From positions 1 to 64,000 of the forward strand of contig NZ_JAHLYT010000072.1 of assembly GCF_025128095.1 (NCBI RefSeq): DNA of 64,000 nucleotides. The letters run 5' to 3'. The stretch is from Synechococcus sp. CS-1328. GTDB taxonomy: Bacteria > Cyanobacteriota > Cyanobacteriia > PCC-6307 > Cyanobiaceae. The translations under genes and the position numbers were made by a program. Position 1 is the stretch's first letter, and every line of letters starts with the position of its first letter. The notes beneath the pieces were generated by a model. That model saw only the letters and a program-made list of their open reading frames with translations. It had not been told where the DNA came from and did no database searches. Positions 17,346-26,099 of this stretch are shown here, piece after piece.

Positions 17346-18554
17346 ATGACTGATTCCAGTGGCGCCAGCGGTGCCTTTGACCGGCGCCCCGGCGGCAACC
17401 CCTCTTTGGGTATGCAAGGGCGCCAGGCCCTTGAGAAGGAAGCGGCCCTGCCGCTGACGGGCTGGCAGATGGAGGTGGATCAGGCCCACGCCTGGGGTCT
17501 TGAGGCAGCCGAGAGCATCGTCGATCGGCGCATCTCCACCTTCTCGCGCGGTGAGTTGCCCCATTTCGCGGGCATCAACACCTTCATGAAGGCTCCCTAC
17601 CTGGAAGATGTCCACCGGGTTGGTGAGTTCGATGTGGCGATTGTGGGAGTGCCGCACGACTCGGGCACCACCTACCGCCCCGGAACCCGCTTCGGTCCGC
17701 AGGGTATCCGCCGCATCTCGGCCCTCTACACCCCCTACAACTACGAAATGGGGGTGGACCTGCGCGAGTCGATCAAGCTCTGCGACGTGGGCGACATCTT
17801 CACGATTCCGGCCAACAACGAGAAAAGCTTCGATCAGATCTCCAAGGGCGTTGCCCACGTCTTCGCCAGTGGCGCCTTCCCGATCATCCTCGGCGGCGAC
17901 CATTCGATCGGCTTCCCGACCGTGCGTGGCGTTTGCCGCCATCTGGGCGACAAGAAAGTCGGCATCATCCATTTCGATCGCCATGTCGATACGCAGGAGA
18001 TCGATCTGGATGAGCGGATGCATACCTGCCCCTGGTTCCATGCCACCAACATGGCCAATGCTCCGGCCCCGAACCTGGTGCAGCTCGGCATCGGGGGCTG
18101 GCAGGTGCCGCGTGAAGGGGTGAAGGTCTGCCGTGAGCGCGGCACCAATGTGCTCACCGTCACCGACATCACCGAGATGGGGTTAGAGGCGGCGGCCAAG
18201 TTCGCGATCGAGCGGGCCACTGACGGCACGGATTGTGTCTACATCTCCTTCGACATTGATTGCATTGATGCCGGCTTCGTGCCCGGCACCGGCTGGCCGG
18301 AGCCGGGTGGCTTGCTGCCGCGCGAGGCCCTGAAACTGCTCGAGCTGATCGTGCGCAACGTGCCGGTCTGCGGGCTTGAAATCGTGGAGGTCTCCCCTCC
18401 CTATGACATCAGCGACATGACCTCCCTGATGGCCACGCGGGTGATCTGCGACACCATGGCTCACTTGGTCGTGAGTGGTCAGCTGCCACGCCGCGAGAAG
18501 CCCGCCTGGATCTCCCCGGACTGCAACATGCATGTGGATCAGGCCTGGAGGTGA
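17346..18554 (+). CDS. gdmH: Ni-dependent guanidine hydrolase (ureohydrolase family)
   Basis: 402 residues of the arginase/agmatinase fold. It should hydrolyse guanidine to urea and ammonia, as shown for the Synechocystis homologue Sll1077. Metal-site motifs are LGGDHSIGFP near 182, HFDRHVDT near 210 (canonical ureohydrolases have DAHxD), SFDIDCIDAGF near 303, and the substrate loop GTGWPEPGG near 314, where arginases and agmatinases have GTGTPE. The ATG at 17346 was chosen because the longer frame starts inside the riboswitch. No ribosome-binding site is visible. Downstream hypA and hypB, 3 bp and about 160 bp away, are the expected nickel loaders. Annotation as agmatinase would be misleading here. 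Confidence 0.92.
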   Translation: MTDSSGASGAFDRRPGGNPSLGMQGRQALEKEAALPLTGWQMEVDQAHAWGLEAAESIVDRRISTFSRGELPHFAGINTFMKAPYLEDVHRVGEFDVAIVGVPHDSGTTYRPGTRFGPQGIRRISALYTPYNYEMGVDLRESIKLCDVGDIFTIPANNEKSFDQISKGVAHVFASGAFPIILGGDHSIGFPTVRGVCRHLGDKKVGIIHFDRHVDTQEIDLDERMHTCPWFHATNMANAPAPNLVQLGIGGWQVPREGVKVCRERGTNVLTVTDITEMGLEAAAKFAIERATDGTDCVYISFDIDCIDAGFVPGTGWPEPGGLLPREALKLLELIVRNVPVCGLEIVEVSPPYDISDMTSLMATRVICDTMAHLVVSGQLPRREKPAWISPDCNMHVDQAWR

Positions 18555-18557
18555 GCC

Positions 18558-19025
18558 ATGCATGAAGTCGATATGACCAAGTGCCTGTTGCTGTCGCTGC
18601 AGGAGTGGAAGCTTCAGCACGCTCCCCGCATTCCGGTGGTGAAGGTGGTGCATCTTCAGGTGGGTGATTTCACCTGTGTCGAGCCGGATGCCCTGCGGTT
18701 CACCTATGCCGCTGCAGTGCAGACGACGTGGTTGGCGGGATCGGAGTTGCGGATCGAGCCCATTCCCCTGCAGGCACGCTGTGTGGTCTGCCAGGCCACC
18801 TACACCCCGAATCCCCAGCAGGCCTATCAGTCCCCCTGCTGCAATCATCCGATGGAGGAGATTCTCAGTGGCCGGGAACTGAAGATCCGCTCCATCGATT
18901 ACGTCTTCCCAGAGGCGGCTGATCCAGCCCAAGTCGCTTCTGGCGGCGAGGCCAGCCAACGCCTGTCGGCGAGCCATCGGCAGCAGGCCGAAGCGATCGC
19001 ACCCGAGCCCTGTCCTGTCGCCTGA
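18558..19025 (+). CDS. hypA: HypA-family nickel metallochaperone
   Basis: 155 residues, starting MHEVDMTKCLL. The N-terminal Met-His-Glu is the nickel site of HypA. The zinc domain has CVVC near 78-81 and then CCNHP near 96, so the second Cys pair of standard HypA (CPxC) is replaced by CCxH. The C-terminal 25 residues past VFPEAADPAQ are an extra tail. HypA usually feeds nickel to hydrogenase or urease. Its place 3 bp after gdmH, as in Synechocystis, ties it to guanidine hydrolase maturation. No hydrogenase genes are present in the window. Confidence 0.92.
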   Translation: MHEVDMTKCLLLSLQEWKLQHAPRIPVVKVVHLQVGDFTCVEPDALRFTYAAAVQTTWLAGSELRIEPIPLQARCVVCQATYTPNPQQAYQSPCCNHPMEEILSGRELKIRSIDYVFPEAADPAQVASGGEASQRLSASHRQQAEAIAPEPCPVA

Positions 19026-19184
19026 GGCCTCAGGTCGAGACCGCCCCTGCGGACATCCATCCGCGCCAGCCTCTCGACGCTCTCCTCGTAGGCTTTTCCC
19101 CAGTGCGCACTCCCCGGTGACCCTGTAATCCCTGATTCCTGGGCGACTCCTGATCGATCCCATTCTTCATTCTTGCTGACCCCC

Positions 19185-19928
19185 ATGCACATGCCCCTTG
19201 AGGACAGCCTCGGACTCAACCTGTTGGCGGCCAATCAGCACCAGGCGGAGCACAACCGCGCCCATTTTGATGCCTGGAATCTGCTGTGCCTCAACGTGAT
19301 GAGCAGCCCCGGTGCCGGCAAGACCGCCATGCTGGAGCGCAGCCTCGCCGATCTGGCCAGCCGCTGGCAGATGGCCGTGCTGGAGGGCGACATGACCACC
19401 CAGCTTGATGCCGAGCGACTGGAGGCGGTGGGTGTGCCCGTGGTGCCGATCACCACCGGCCGTGCCTGCCATCTCGACGCGGCGATGGTGAGTGGAGGCC
19501 TGACCCTGCTACGTCAACGCCTTGATCCTGCCGATCTGGATCTGCTCTGGGTGGAGAACGTGGGCAATCTGGTCTGTCCGGCTGAATTCGAGGTGGGCGA
19601 GCACCGCAAGGTGGCTCTGCTCAGCGTGACCGAAGGCGACGACAAGCCGCTCAAATATCCGGTGATGTTCCGCGAAGCGGATTGTGTGCTGATCACCAAG
19701 GTGGATCTGTTGCCCTATCTGCCGGTGGAGGTCGAGCGGATCGAAGCGCATATCCATCAGGTCAATCCCCGCGCCGAGGTCTTTCAGCTCTCGGCGATCA
19801 GTGGTGTCGGCTTCGCGGCCTGGCATGACTGGCTGCAGCGGCAACGCGATACCACGGCTTCCGCCATCGCCGTGTCCCATCCTGTGCGATCTGATCAGGC
19901 CAGTGCCGCCGCACTTGTGGGGGCTTGA
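19185..19928 (+). CDS. hypB: HypB-family nickel-insertion GTPase
   Basis: About 247 residues, SIMIBI-class GTPase. P-loop [10 protein letters not shown] near 41, [13 protein letters not shown], the switch region [20 protein letters not shown], and [11 protein letters not shown] for base recognition are all present. The His-rich N-terminal store of some HypB proteins is absent, so it is a loader and not a nickel reservoir. ATG 19185 was preferred over TTG 19173. Its TGA overlaps the next ATG (TGATG at 19926-19930), so translation is coupled to the glutamine synthetase homologue. With HypA it should deliver Ni to GdmH. Confidence 0.92.
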   Translation: MHMPLEDSLGLNLLAANQHQAEHNRAHFDAWNLLCLNVMSSPGAGKTAMLERSLADLASRWQMAVLEGDMTTQLDAERLEAVGVPVVPITTGRACHLDAAMVSGGLTLLRQRLDPADLDLLWVENVGNLVCPAEFEVGEHRKVALLSVTEGDDKPLKYPVMFREADCVLITKVDLLPYLPVEVERIEAHIHQVNPRAEVFQLSAISGVGFAAWHDWLQRQRDTTASAIAVSHPVRSDQASAAALVGA

Positions 19929-21367
19929 TGGTGTCTCCATTGACCCAGAGCCAGGCCGAAGCTCAGTCCAAGGCGCAGGCCCAGGCCCAGTCTGAGGCTC
20001 CGGTCGTCATCCCTGGCTCGCTTCCCAGCGATCCGGCCGCCCTGCAGATCCACCTGCAGCAGCGTGGGGTTCGCTACGCCCTGGCCAGCTTCGTGGATCT
20101 GCACGGAATCGGCAAGGCCAAGGCCGTGCCGCTCGACCATCTCCCCGACATGCTGGCGGGATCGGAGCTGTTCACCGGAGCCGCCCTCGATGGTGTGCCC
20201 CAGGACGTGAGTGACGACGAAGTCGCTGCCATCCCCGATCCTGCCAGCACCACGGTGTTGCCCTGGCGGCCTGATGTGGCCTGGATGGCCAGCGATCTGC
20301 ATCTGCATGGCCAGCCCTTCGAGGCCTGCAGCCGTTCGATCCTGGGCCGCGTGCGTCAGCAGGCCGCGGCGATGGGGTTTCGCTTTCAGCTGGGCATCGA
20401 AACGGAATTCTTCGTGCTGCGCCGCGGTGCAGACGAAACCCTGGAACCTGCCAGTCGCCGAGACAATCTCGACAAACCCTGCTACGACCTGATCGGCCTG
20501 CTTGACAACCTCGACTGGCTCGATGAGCTGGTGCAGGCCATGAACAGCCTCGGCTAGGGCGTGTATTCCTTCGATCACGAAGATGGCAATGGCCAGTTCG
20601 AGGTGGATTTCGCCTACGCCGATGTGCTCACCATGGCGGATCGGCTGATCTTCTTTCGCCTGATGGCCAAGGAGATCGCCCACCGCCACGGACTGATCGC
20701 CAGCTTCATGCCGAAGCCGTTCGCGAACCGCACCGGTAGCGGCGCCCACTACAACATGTCGCTGGCGGATCTCGTCAGCGGCCGCAATCTGTTCGCGCCG
20801 GAGGATGGCGACGCTGGTGGCATCAGCCAGCTGGCCCGTCAGTTCATCGCCGGTGTGCTGCGCCATGCCCCGGCGATCTGTGCGGTGATCGCCCCCACGG
20901 TGAACAGCTACAAGCGGCTGGTGATGCAGGGGAGCATGTCGGGCTTCACCTGGGCACCGGTGTTCATCAGCTATGGCAACAACAATCGCACCAATATGCT
21001 GCGGATTCCCTCGGCGGGATCGCGAGTGGAGTGCCGCGCTGCAGATATCTCCTGTAATCCCTATCTGGGTTCGGCATTGATGCTGGCGGCAGGGCTGGAG
21101 GGAATCCGGGAGCAACTCGATCCTGGCCCACCCAACCTCGATAACGCCTACACCCTCAGCCCAGAGGAACGGCAGCGTCGAGGCCTGACCCTGCTGCCGC
21201 GCACCCTGGAGGAAGCGATTGATGCTTTTGCAGCCGATCCATTATGCCGCTCTGTATTCGGTGATGCCATGTTCGAGGCCTTTGTGACCTACAAACGTCA
21301 GGAGTGGGCCGATTATCACGGCTCCATTTCCGAGTGGGAACGGCAGCGCTATCTCGAGTTCTTCTGA
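19928..21367 (+). pseudogene. Type III glutamine synthetase homologue interrupted by one amber codon
   Basis: A single uninterrupted frame of 480 codons apart from a TAG at 20555-20557 (codon 210). Residues on both sides align with the GlnT/TIGR03105 family: FVDLHGIGKAKAVP, GIETEFFVL, then after the stop [43 protein letters not shown], and the C-terminal YKRQEWADY. The intact paralogue at 11482-12723 has Trp (LGWGPY) where this gene has TAG, so the change is TGG to TAG. The reader sees two partial ORFs, 19928-20557 and 20561-21367. It may be a recent pseudogene, a sequencing error, or suppressed. In the guanidine operon it would capture ammonia as glutamine or make a gamma-glutamyl amide. Confidence 0.85.
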
Positions 21368-21510
21368 GCACTCCTCCATGGTTCCATCAGCCCGGCTGAA
21401 ACCAATGGCTTGTCACATCCCCGTCCCGGTCACTCTCCAGACGATCGAGCCGGTCAGCTCCTGATTTCTACACACGTCTGCTCACCTGTTCCCTGATTCT
21501 TTGATTCCCC

Positions 21511-22554
21511 ATGCGTCTTCGATTTCCGCTTCCCCCCCAGAGCTCTGCTGGTCGCGGCGCCCGCAGGGGCCGCCTCCGTAGCTTGTCTTTGATTCTGATG
21601 GCGGCGCTTGGCAGCGGCCTGCTGGCGGCTTGCCAGAAACCCAGCGGCACTGAGGTGCCGGTTCGGATCGGCTTCAGCGCCTGGCCGGGTTGGATTCCCT
21701 GGCAGGTGACCGAAGAGAAGGGATTGTTCACCGCCGCCGGTGTGCCGGTGACGCTGCAGTGGTTCGACGGGTATCTCGACTCGATCAATGCGCTGAATGC
21801 CGGCCAGCTCGATTGCAACAGCCAGACGCTCGCTGACACGATCAGTTCGATTGCCGGTGGCGCCGATCTGCAGGTGGTGCTCACCAACGACAACTCGACC
21901 GGCAACGACCAGATCATCGTGGCCCCGGGGATCAAGAGCGTGGCTGATCTCAAGGGCAGGAAGGTGGCCGCTGAGGAGGGCACTGTGGATCACTATCTGC
22001 TGCTTCTCGGTCTCAAGAAGGCGGGCCTCTCCTCCAGCGACATCACCTTCGTTCCCCTCGAGACCGGTGCCGCCGCCGCCGCCTTCGTGGCCGGTCAGGT
22101 CGATGCGGTGGGCGTCTTTGCACCCTTCACGACCCAGGCCCTCAAGCGTGAGGGCAGCACCACCCTGTTCTCCTCCAAGGACTTCCCCGGTGCGATCAGC
22201 GACCACCTGGTCTGCCGTACGGAATTCGTGGCCAAAAATCCTGAGAAGATCCAGAAAGTCGTCGATGCCTGGTTTGCCACGCTCGCCACGATAAAGGCGG
22301 AACCGGGCCCCACTCTCGCCATCCTGGCCAAGCGTGCCGGTGTGAGCGAGGCGGACTACAAAGCCTACGACGCCGGCACCACCATTCTCACCCTGGAGCA
22401 GAACCGGGAAGCGTTCAAGCCTGGCAACACCATGGCCTCTCTGCCCTTCGCGGCCGATCAGATCAGCCTCTTCCTCCAGGAGGTGGGCCTGGCCAAGACG
22501 CCTCCCAAGCTCGACGGACTGCTCGAGTCCAGGTTCGTCGACGCCACCCCCTGA
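21511..22554 (+). CDS. ABC transporter substrate-binding lipoprotein, guanidine operon
   Basis: 347 residues. The N-terminus is basic then hydrophobic with a lipobox ending LLAACQ, so a lipidated periplasmic protein. The rest is the SsuA/TauA/ThiY-type fold (VRIGFSAWPGWIPWQVTEEKGLF, VADLKGRKVAAEEGTVDHYLLL). Such proteins bind small organic ions including sulfonates, nitrate and thiamine precursors. In the Synechocystis guanidine locus an equivalent transporter follows the hydrolase genes. Guanidinium or a guanidino compound is therefore the likely ligand, by context. It starts 143 bp after the glutamine synthetase homologue. Confidence 0.9.
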   Translation: MRLRFPLPPQSSAGRGARRGRLRSLSLILMAALGSGLLAACQKPSGTEVPVRIGFSAWPGWIPWQVTEEKGLFTAAGVPVTLQWFDGYLDSINALNAGQLDCNSQTLADTISSIAGGADLQVVLTNDNSTGNDQIIVAPGIKSVADLKGRKVAAEEGTVDHYLLLLGLKKAGLSSSDITFVPLETGAAAAAFVAGQVDAVGVFAPFTTQALKREGSTTLFSSKDFPGAISDHLVCRTEFVAKNPEKIQKVVDAWFATLATIKAEPGPTLAILAKRAGVSEADYKAYDAGTTILTLEQNREAFKPGNTMASLPFAADQISLFLQEVGLAKTPPKLDGLLESRFVDATP

Positions 22555-22584
22555 TGTCCCCTAACCCCAACCGCTGCTGACGCG

Positions 22585-23364
22585 ATGAGTACCCCACTGC
22601 GCCGCATTCAACGGGCCATTGATCAACCCTGGATTCTCGGAGTCTCTGGTGTCCTGGTGGTTCTGCTGGCCTGGCAGCTGATCGCCTCTAGCGGCGTAGT
22701 GGATCGCTTGTTTCTGCCAAGTCCGGCTGCCGTGTGGGCGGCCGGTTCGGCGCAGGCCCACGAGGGCATTCTGCTCAAGGATGCCCTGGCCAGCATTGGC
22801 CGGGTGATCGGCGGATTTGCACTGTCGGCGATCGTGGCCCTGCCGCTGGGGATCGCCATGGGCAGCAGCCGGGTGATCTGTCAGTTGCTGGAGCCCTTGC
22901 TGGGACTGATCCGCTACATGCCGGCACCGGCCTTCATCCCATTGCTGATCATCTACTTCGGCTTGGGTGAATTACCCAAGATCCTGCTGATTTTCATTGG
23001 CACCCTGTTCTTCAACACGCTGATGATCATGGATGCCGTGAAGTTCGTACCCACCGAGTTGATCGAAACCGCTCGTACCCTGGGCGGGCGATCCGGTCAG
23101 ATCCTGCTGCAGGTCGTGGCCCCTTGCATTGCGCCGCAGGTGCTTGATGCCTATCGCATTAACATGGCGGCAGCCTGGAACTTGGTGATCGTGGCCGAAC
23201 TGGTGGCGGCCAATGAAGGCCTGGGAAAACGCATCAGTCTGGCCCAGCGTTTTCTGCGAACCGATGAGATCTTTGTCGGTCTGATCGTGATCGGCCTGAT
23301 CGGGCTTGCGATCGATCTGGGCTTTCGATTTGTGATGAAACGCTCCTGTGCCTGGGCGAACTGA
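22585..23364 (+). CDS. ABC transporter permease, guanidine operon
   Basis: 259 residues, about six membrane helices, BPD_transp_1 family. The EAA coupling loop is ELIETARTLGGRSGQILLQV near residue 155. It pairs with the binding protein 30 bp upstream and the ATPase 27 bp downstream. This NitT/TauT-type permease probably forms a homodimer in the plasma membrane. Substrate is inferred from the operon. Confidence 0.92.
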   Translation: MSTPLRRIQRAIDQPWILGVSGVLVVLLAWQLIASSGVVDRLFLPSPAAVWAAGSAQAHEGILLKDALASIGRVIGGFALSAIVALPLGIAMGSSRVICQLLEPLLGLIRYMPAPAFIPLLIIYFGLGELPKILLIFIGTLFFNTLMIMDAVKFVPTELIETARTLGGRSGQILLQVVAPCIAPQVLDAYRINMAAAWNLVIVAELVAANEGLGKRISLAQRFLRTDEIFVGLIVIGLIGLAIDLGFRFVMKRSCAWAN

Positions 23365-23391
23365 CTTCGTCGCTCCATCGCCTTCTTCCCC

Positions 23392-24171
23392 ATGCATCTC
23401 TCGGTCTGCGGCATCAGCAAGTGGTTCGGCCACGGATCAACTGCCAAGCTGGTGCTTGACAACATCTCCTTTGATCTTCACTCCGGCGAGTTCGTGGCCT
23501 TGGTGGGCAGCTCCGGCTCGGGGAAATCCACCATGATGCGGCTGGTGGCAGGCCTGGAGCGACCCAGCAGCGGTGAGGTGCTGGTCGACGGGAAACCGGT
23601 GCGGGGGCCCGGTCACGACCGCGGCATGGTGTTCCAGAAATACAGCCTCTATCCCTGGATGAGTGCCGCTGCCAACGTGGCGTTCGGCATGCGCTTGCAG
23701 GGGCTGGCTGCCCGAGAGGTGAAAGAACGCACCGCCTACTTTCTGGAGGTGGTGGGCCTGGCGGATGCGGCCCGCAGGCTGCCGCGCGAACTTTCGGGCG
23801 GCATGCAGCAGCGGGTGGCCATTGCCAGGGCCCTGGCGGCTGACCCCAAGGTGCTGCTGCTGGATGAACCCTTCGGCGCCCTGGACCTGCAGATTCGCGA
23901 GTCGATGCAGGAATTTCTGCACGATCTCTGGCGGCGCACCGGCCTGACGGCACTCCTGATCACCCACGATCTGGAGGAGGCCCTGCTTCTGGCACAGCGG
24001 GTCCACATCATGGCGCCGCGACCGGGTCGACTGGTTCAGACGGTGGAAGCCGATCTGGACCGCAGTGATCTGGCCCACCTGCGCGTCACCCCGCGCTTCC
24101 TGGAGCTACGGGAGGAGCTGGCCCGCAGCCTGCGTCAGCTGGACGCCGCAGCTTCAGCGCCAGCATCGTGA
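23392..24171 (+). CDS. ABC transporter ATP-binding protein, guanidine operon
   Basis: 259 residues of the NitT/TauT ATPase type. Walker A GSSGSGKST near 43, Q-loop in MVFQKYSLYPWMS, signature ELSGGMQQRVAIARAL near 131, Walker B VLLLDEPFGALD near 160, and switch His in LLITHDLEEAL. Last gene of the operon that starts with the riboswitch. Convergent with a short minus-strand gene after it. Confidence 0.93.
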   Translation: MHLSVCGISKWFGHGSTAKLVLDNISFDLHSGEFVALVGSSGSGKSTMMRLVAGLERPSSGEVLVDGKPVRGPGHDRGMVFQKYSLYPWMSAAANVAFGMRLQGLAAREVKERTAYFLEVVGLADAARRLPRELSGGMQQRVAIARALAADPKVLLLDEPFGALDLQIRESMQEFLHDLWRRTGLTALLITHDLEEALLLAQRVHIMAPRPGRLVQTVEADLDRSDLAHLRVTPRFLELREELARSLRQLDAAASAPAS

Positions 24172-24198
24172 GATGATCACGAGCCTTGAGCCAGCAGG

Positions 24199-24408
24199 TC
24201 AGCCTTGGCTTGACCCAGGGCCACCCTCTGGAGCGATGGGGTCCTGGAAGTGTTCGGGGAGGATGCCGAGATAGGCCGCTTCACGAAACAGATCCTGCCG
24301 GGTGGCGTCATCGCCGTGCTGCAGGGCCTCCTGATAACGCTGCCGCAAGGAATCAACCAGGATCTGGCGACGCGGCTCCAGGATTGACGGGGAATCGGGG
24401 GTTTGCAT
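24199..24408 (-). CDS. Small conserved-type protein, unknown
   Basis: 69 residues, acidic and helical (ILVDSLRQRYQEALQHGDDA, FREAAYLGILPEHF), soluble. It looks like the short hypothetical proteins found across picocyanobacteria. It diverges from the mnx-type gene and converges with the ABC ATPase. ATG start at 24408. No function known to me. Confidence 0.6.
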   Translation of the reverse strand: MQTPDSPSILEPRRQILVDSLRQRYQEALQHGDDATRQDLFREAAYLGILPEHFQDPIAPEGGPGSSQG

Positions 24409-24447
24409 GACCCGATCCTATCGACCGCCATGGGGGAAAATGGCGCC

Positions 24448-25116
24448 ATGAGTACGCCCTTGTTCAGCGATCCCGGCCTGGCGGCATTTGGATCGGGGTT
24501 GACGGCCATCACCCTGGCGGAAATCGGGGACAAGACCTTTTTCGTGGCCCTGCTGCTGGCGGCCCGGCACAGCGGCCGCTCCGTCTTTGTGGGTGCGTTT
24601 GCGGCGCTCAGCGCCGTGACGCTCCTGTCGCTTGGCGTGGGCTATGGCTTACGGGAAGTGCTGCCGGCTGCGTTGATGCCCTGGCTGGCCGCACTGTTGT
24701 TTCTGGGATTTGGCGCCAAGCTGCTGTTCGATGCGCAACGCCTGCCGGTAGACGACGGATCGGACGAGCAGGAGGAAGCGGCCGCCCTCGTGCAGCAGGC
24801 GGAGGGGCGAGGGGCCGCCGACAAGGCCGGAGGGGTGATCTGGGAGGCCTTCAGCCTGGTGTTTCTGGCTGAACTGGGCGATCGGACCCAGATTGCCACC
24901 ATCCTCTTGGCTACCGCCCCGGCCTTCACCCTGCTGGGCCTGGTGGCCGGCACCCTGCTGGGCCATGCCCTGGTCACAGCCCTGGCGATCCTGGCCGGGA
25001 AATGGATTGGCCAGCGCATTCAGGAACGGCTGCTCTATCGGCTGAGCGGTGGTCTGTTTCTGGCGTTTGGTCTGGTTTCGCTGCGGCAGGCAATCGGGGC
25101 GATGGCCGCCGGCTGA
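24448..25116 (+). CDS. UPF0016/GDT1-family manganese exporter (Mnx-like)
   Basis: About 222 residues with two homologous halves, each with the signature of the family: AEIGDKTFF near residue 25 and AELGDRTQI near 145. Six to seven membrane helices are visible. The cyanobacterial relative Mnx exports Mn2+ from cytosol into the thylakoid lumen or periplasm, preventing manganese toxicity and feeding photosystem II assembly. A His-free, Asp/Glu-rich loop (DDGSDEQEEAA) joins the halves. The start chosen is the ATG before STPLFSD; an earlier ATG at 24430 is possible. Confidence 0.9.
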   Translation: MSTPLFSDPGLAAFGSGLTAITLAEIGDKTFFVALLLAARHSGRSVFVGAFAALSAVTLLSLGVGYGLREVLPAALMPWLAALLFLGFGAKLLFDAQRLPVDDGSDEQEEAAALVQQAEGRGAADKAGGVIWEAFSLVFLAELGDRTQIATILLATAPAFTLLGLVAGTLLGHALVTALAILAGKWIGQRIQERLLYRLSGGLFLAFGLVSLRQAIGAMAAG

Positions 25117-25158
25117 GGCTCAGGCGAGCTGTTCTGAATGCCTCAGTGGCGCCTGAGG

Positions 25159-25264
25159 TTTTCCACAGGCTCTGGTTCAGCCAGCCGATCCGCCAACCCA
25201 TGTTCGGCCTGAACTGTGGAAAACAGCCGATTTTCTGGGGAAAGCCACTGCGTTTTGTGGAAAA
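25159..25264. promoter_or_regulatory. Cluster of three perfect DnaA-box-like 9-mers
   Basis: TTTTCCACA at 25159-25167, and TGTGGAAAA at 25215-25223 and 25256-25264 (opposite orientation). This 9-mer is the DnaA box form used by many cyanobacteria. The sites lie in a gene-free gap of about 295 bp between the mnx-type gene and a small membrane protein. A weaker GTGGACAAC is at about 25361. No dnaN or dnaA is nearby, and no AT-rich unwinding element is obvious. Confidence 0.5.
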
Positions 25265-25411
25265 CCACCCCGTGGTGGCTCTGATTCGCTGCTCGCAGGC
25301 TCCTCGTTGTGACTTCGCCGTCTCGCTTCTTCAGGGGGTTGCCTGGGAATGCGTGGGTCCGTGGACAACCCGGAATCGGCTGATTAGGTTCCGGGTATCC
25401 GCACGGACGCC

Positions 25412-25573
25412 ATGCACACCCACGACATGGAAAACCACGACAACCTCTACGCCGATGAGGTGGAGATGGTGGCCGGAGAAACTCGAGCCGATGCCCAGAT
25501 GCACGCCTACTGGGCTGTGGGAGCCATCGCCGTGATGGTCACAGGGCTTGGTGTCGCCCTGATCGTGACCTGA
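25412..25573 (+). CDS. 53-residue single-span membrane protein with His-rich start
   Basis: Starts MHTHDMENHDNLYADEVEM and ends in a hydrophobic helix (YWAVGAIAVMVTGLGVALIV). The N-terminal 30 residues are acidic with four His. It lies 9 bp before the DUF427 gene. Small one-helix proteins in cyanobacteria are often subunits of thylakoid complexes, but I do not recognise this one. Confidence 0.6.
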   Translation: MHTHDMENHDNLYADEVEMVAGETRADAQMHAYWAVGAIAVMVTGLGVALIVT

Positions 25574-25582
25574 GCGGGCCAG

Positions 25583-26047
25583 ATGGAGCGGGTTGACGCC
25601 TACCCCCGGCCGCCTCGGCTCGAGCAGTGCCAGCGGCACATCCGGGTGGAGGCTCTGGGGATGGTGTTGTGCGAGTCGCACTCCAGCCTTCGGGTGTTGG
25701 AGACCTTCCATCCACCCACCTATTACCTGCCGCCCGAGGCCGTCAACCAAGCGCTGCTGGAGCCGGCAGCTGGCTCCAGCACTTGCGAATGGAAGGGGGT
25801 TGCCCGCTATTTCGATCTGGTGGGTTCTGCGTCGCGCCTCGAGCGGGCTGTCTGGTGTTACCCCAACCCAACGGCGGCGTTTGCTGCATTGGCTGGCTGG
25901 TTCGCGCTCTATCCCGCTCTGATGGATGGGTGCTGGGTGGATGGCCAGCTGGTGCTACCCCAGCCCGGTGGCTTCTACGGCGGCTGGATCACCCCGGATC
26001 TGATCGGACCCTTCAAGGGGGATCCGCTGCATCCCGAACTGATCTGA
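25583..26047 (+). CDS. DUF427 domain protein
   Basis: 154 residues with the DUF427 beta-tent pattern: IRVEALGMVLCESHSSLRVLE, HPPTYYLPPEAV, and TCEWKGVARYFDLV. The family is widespread with no firmly assigned reaction; metal or nucleotide binding has been proposed. The chain ends with a Trp/Gly-rich segment (PQPGGFYGGWITPDL) typical of cyanobacterial members. Confidence 0.85.
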   Translation: MERVDAYPRPPRLEQCQRHIRVEALGMVLCESHSSLRVLETFHPPTYYLPPEAVNQALLEPAAGSSTCEWKGVARYFDLVGSASRLERAVWCYPNPTAAFAALAGWFALYPALMDGCWVDGQLVLPQPGGFYGGWITPDLIGPFKGDPLHPELI

Positions 26048-26099
26048 GGCTGAACTGATTCTCTGCAAGAGCTGATCTGAGGCTGAACTCAGCCGTGCT

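Noticed and set aside
20555-20557. TAG read as pyrrolysine or other recoding
   Set aside because: Cyanobacteria are not known to have the pyrrolysine system, and the paralogue has plain Trp at the site.
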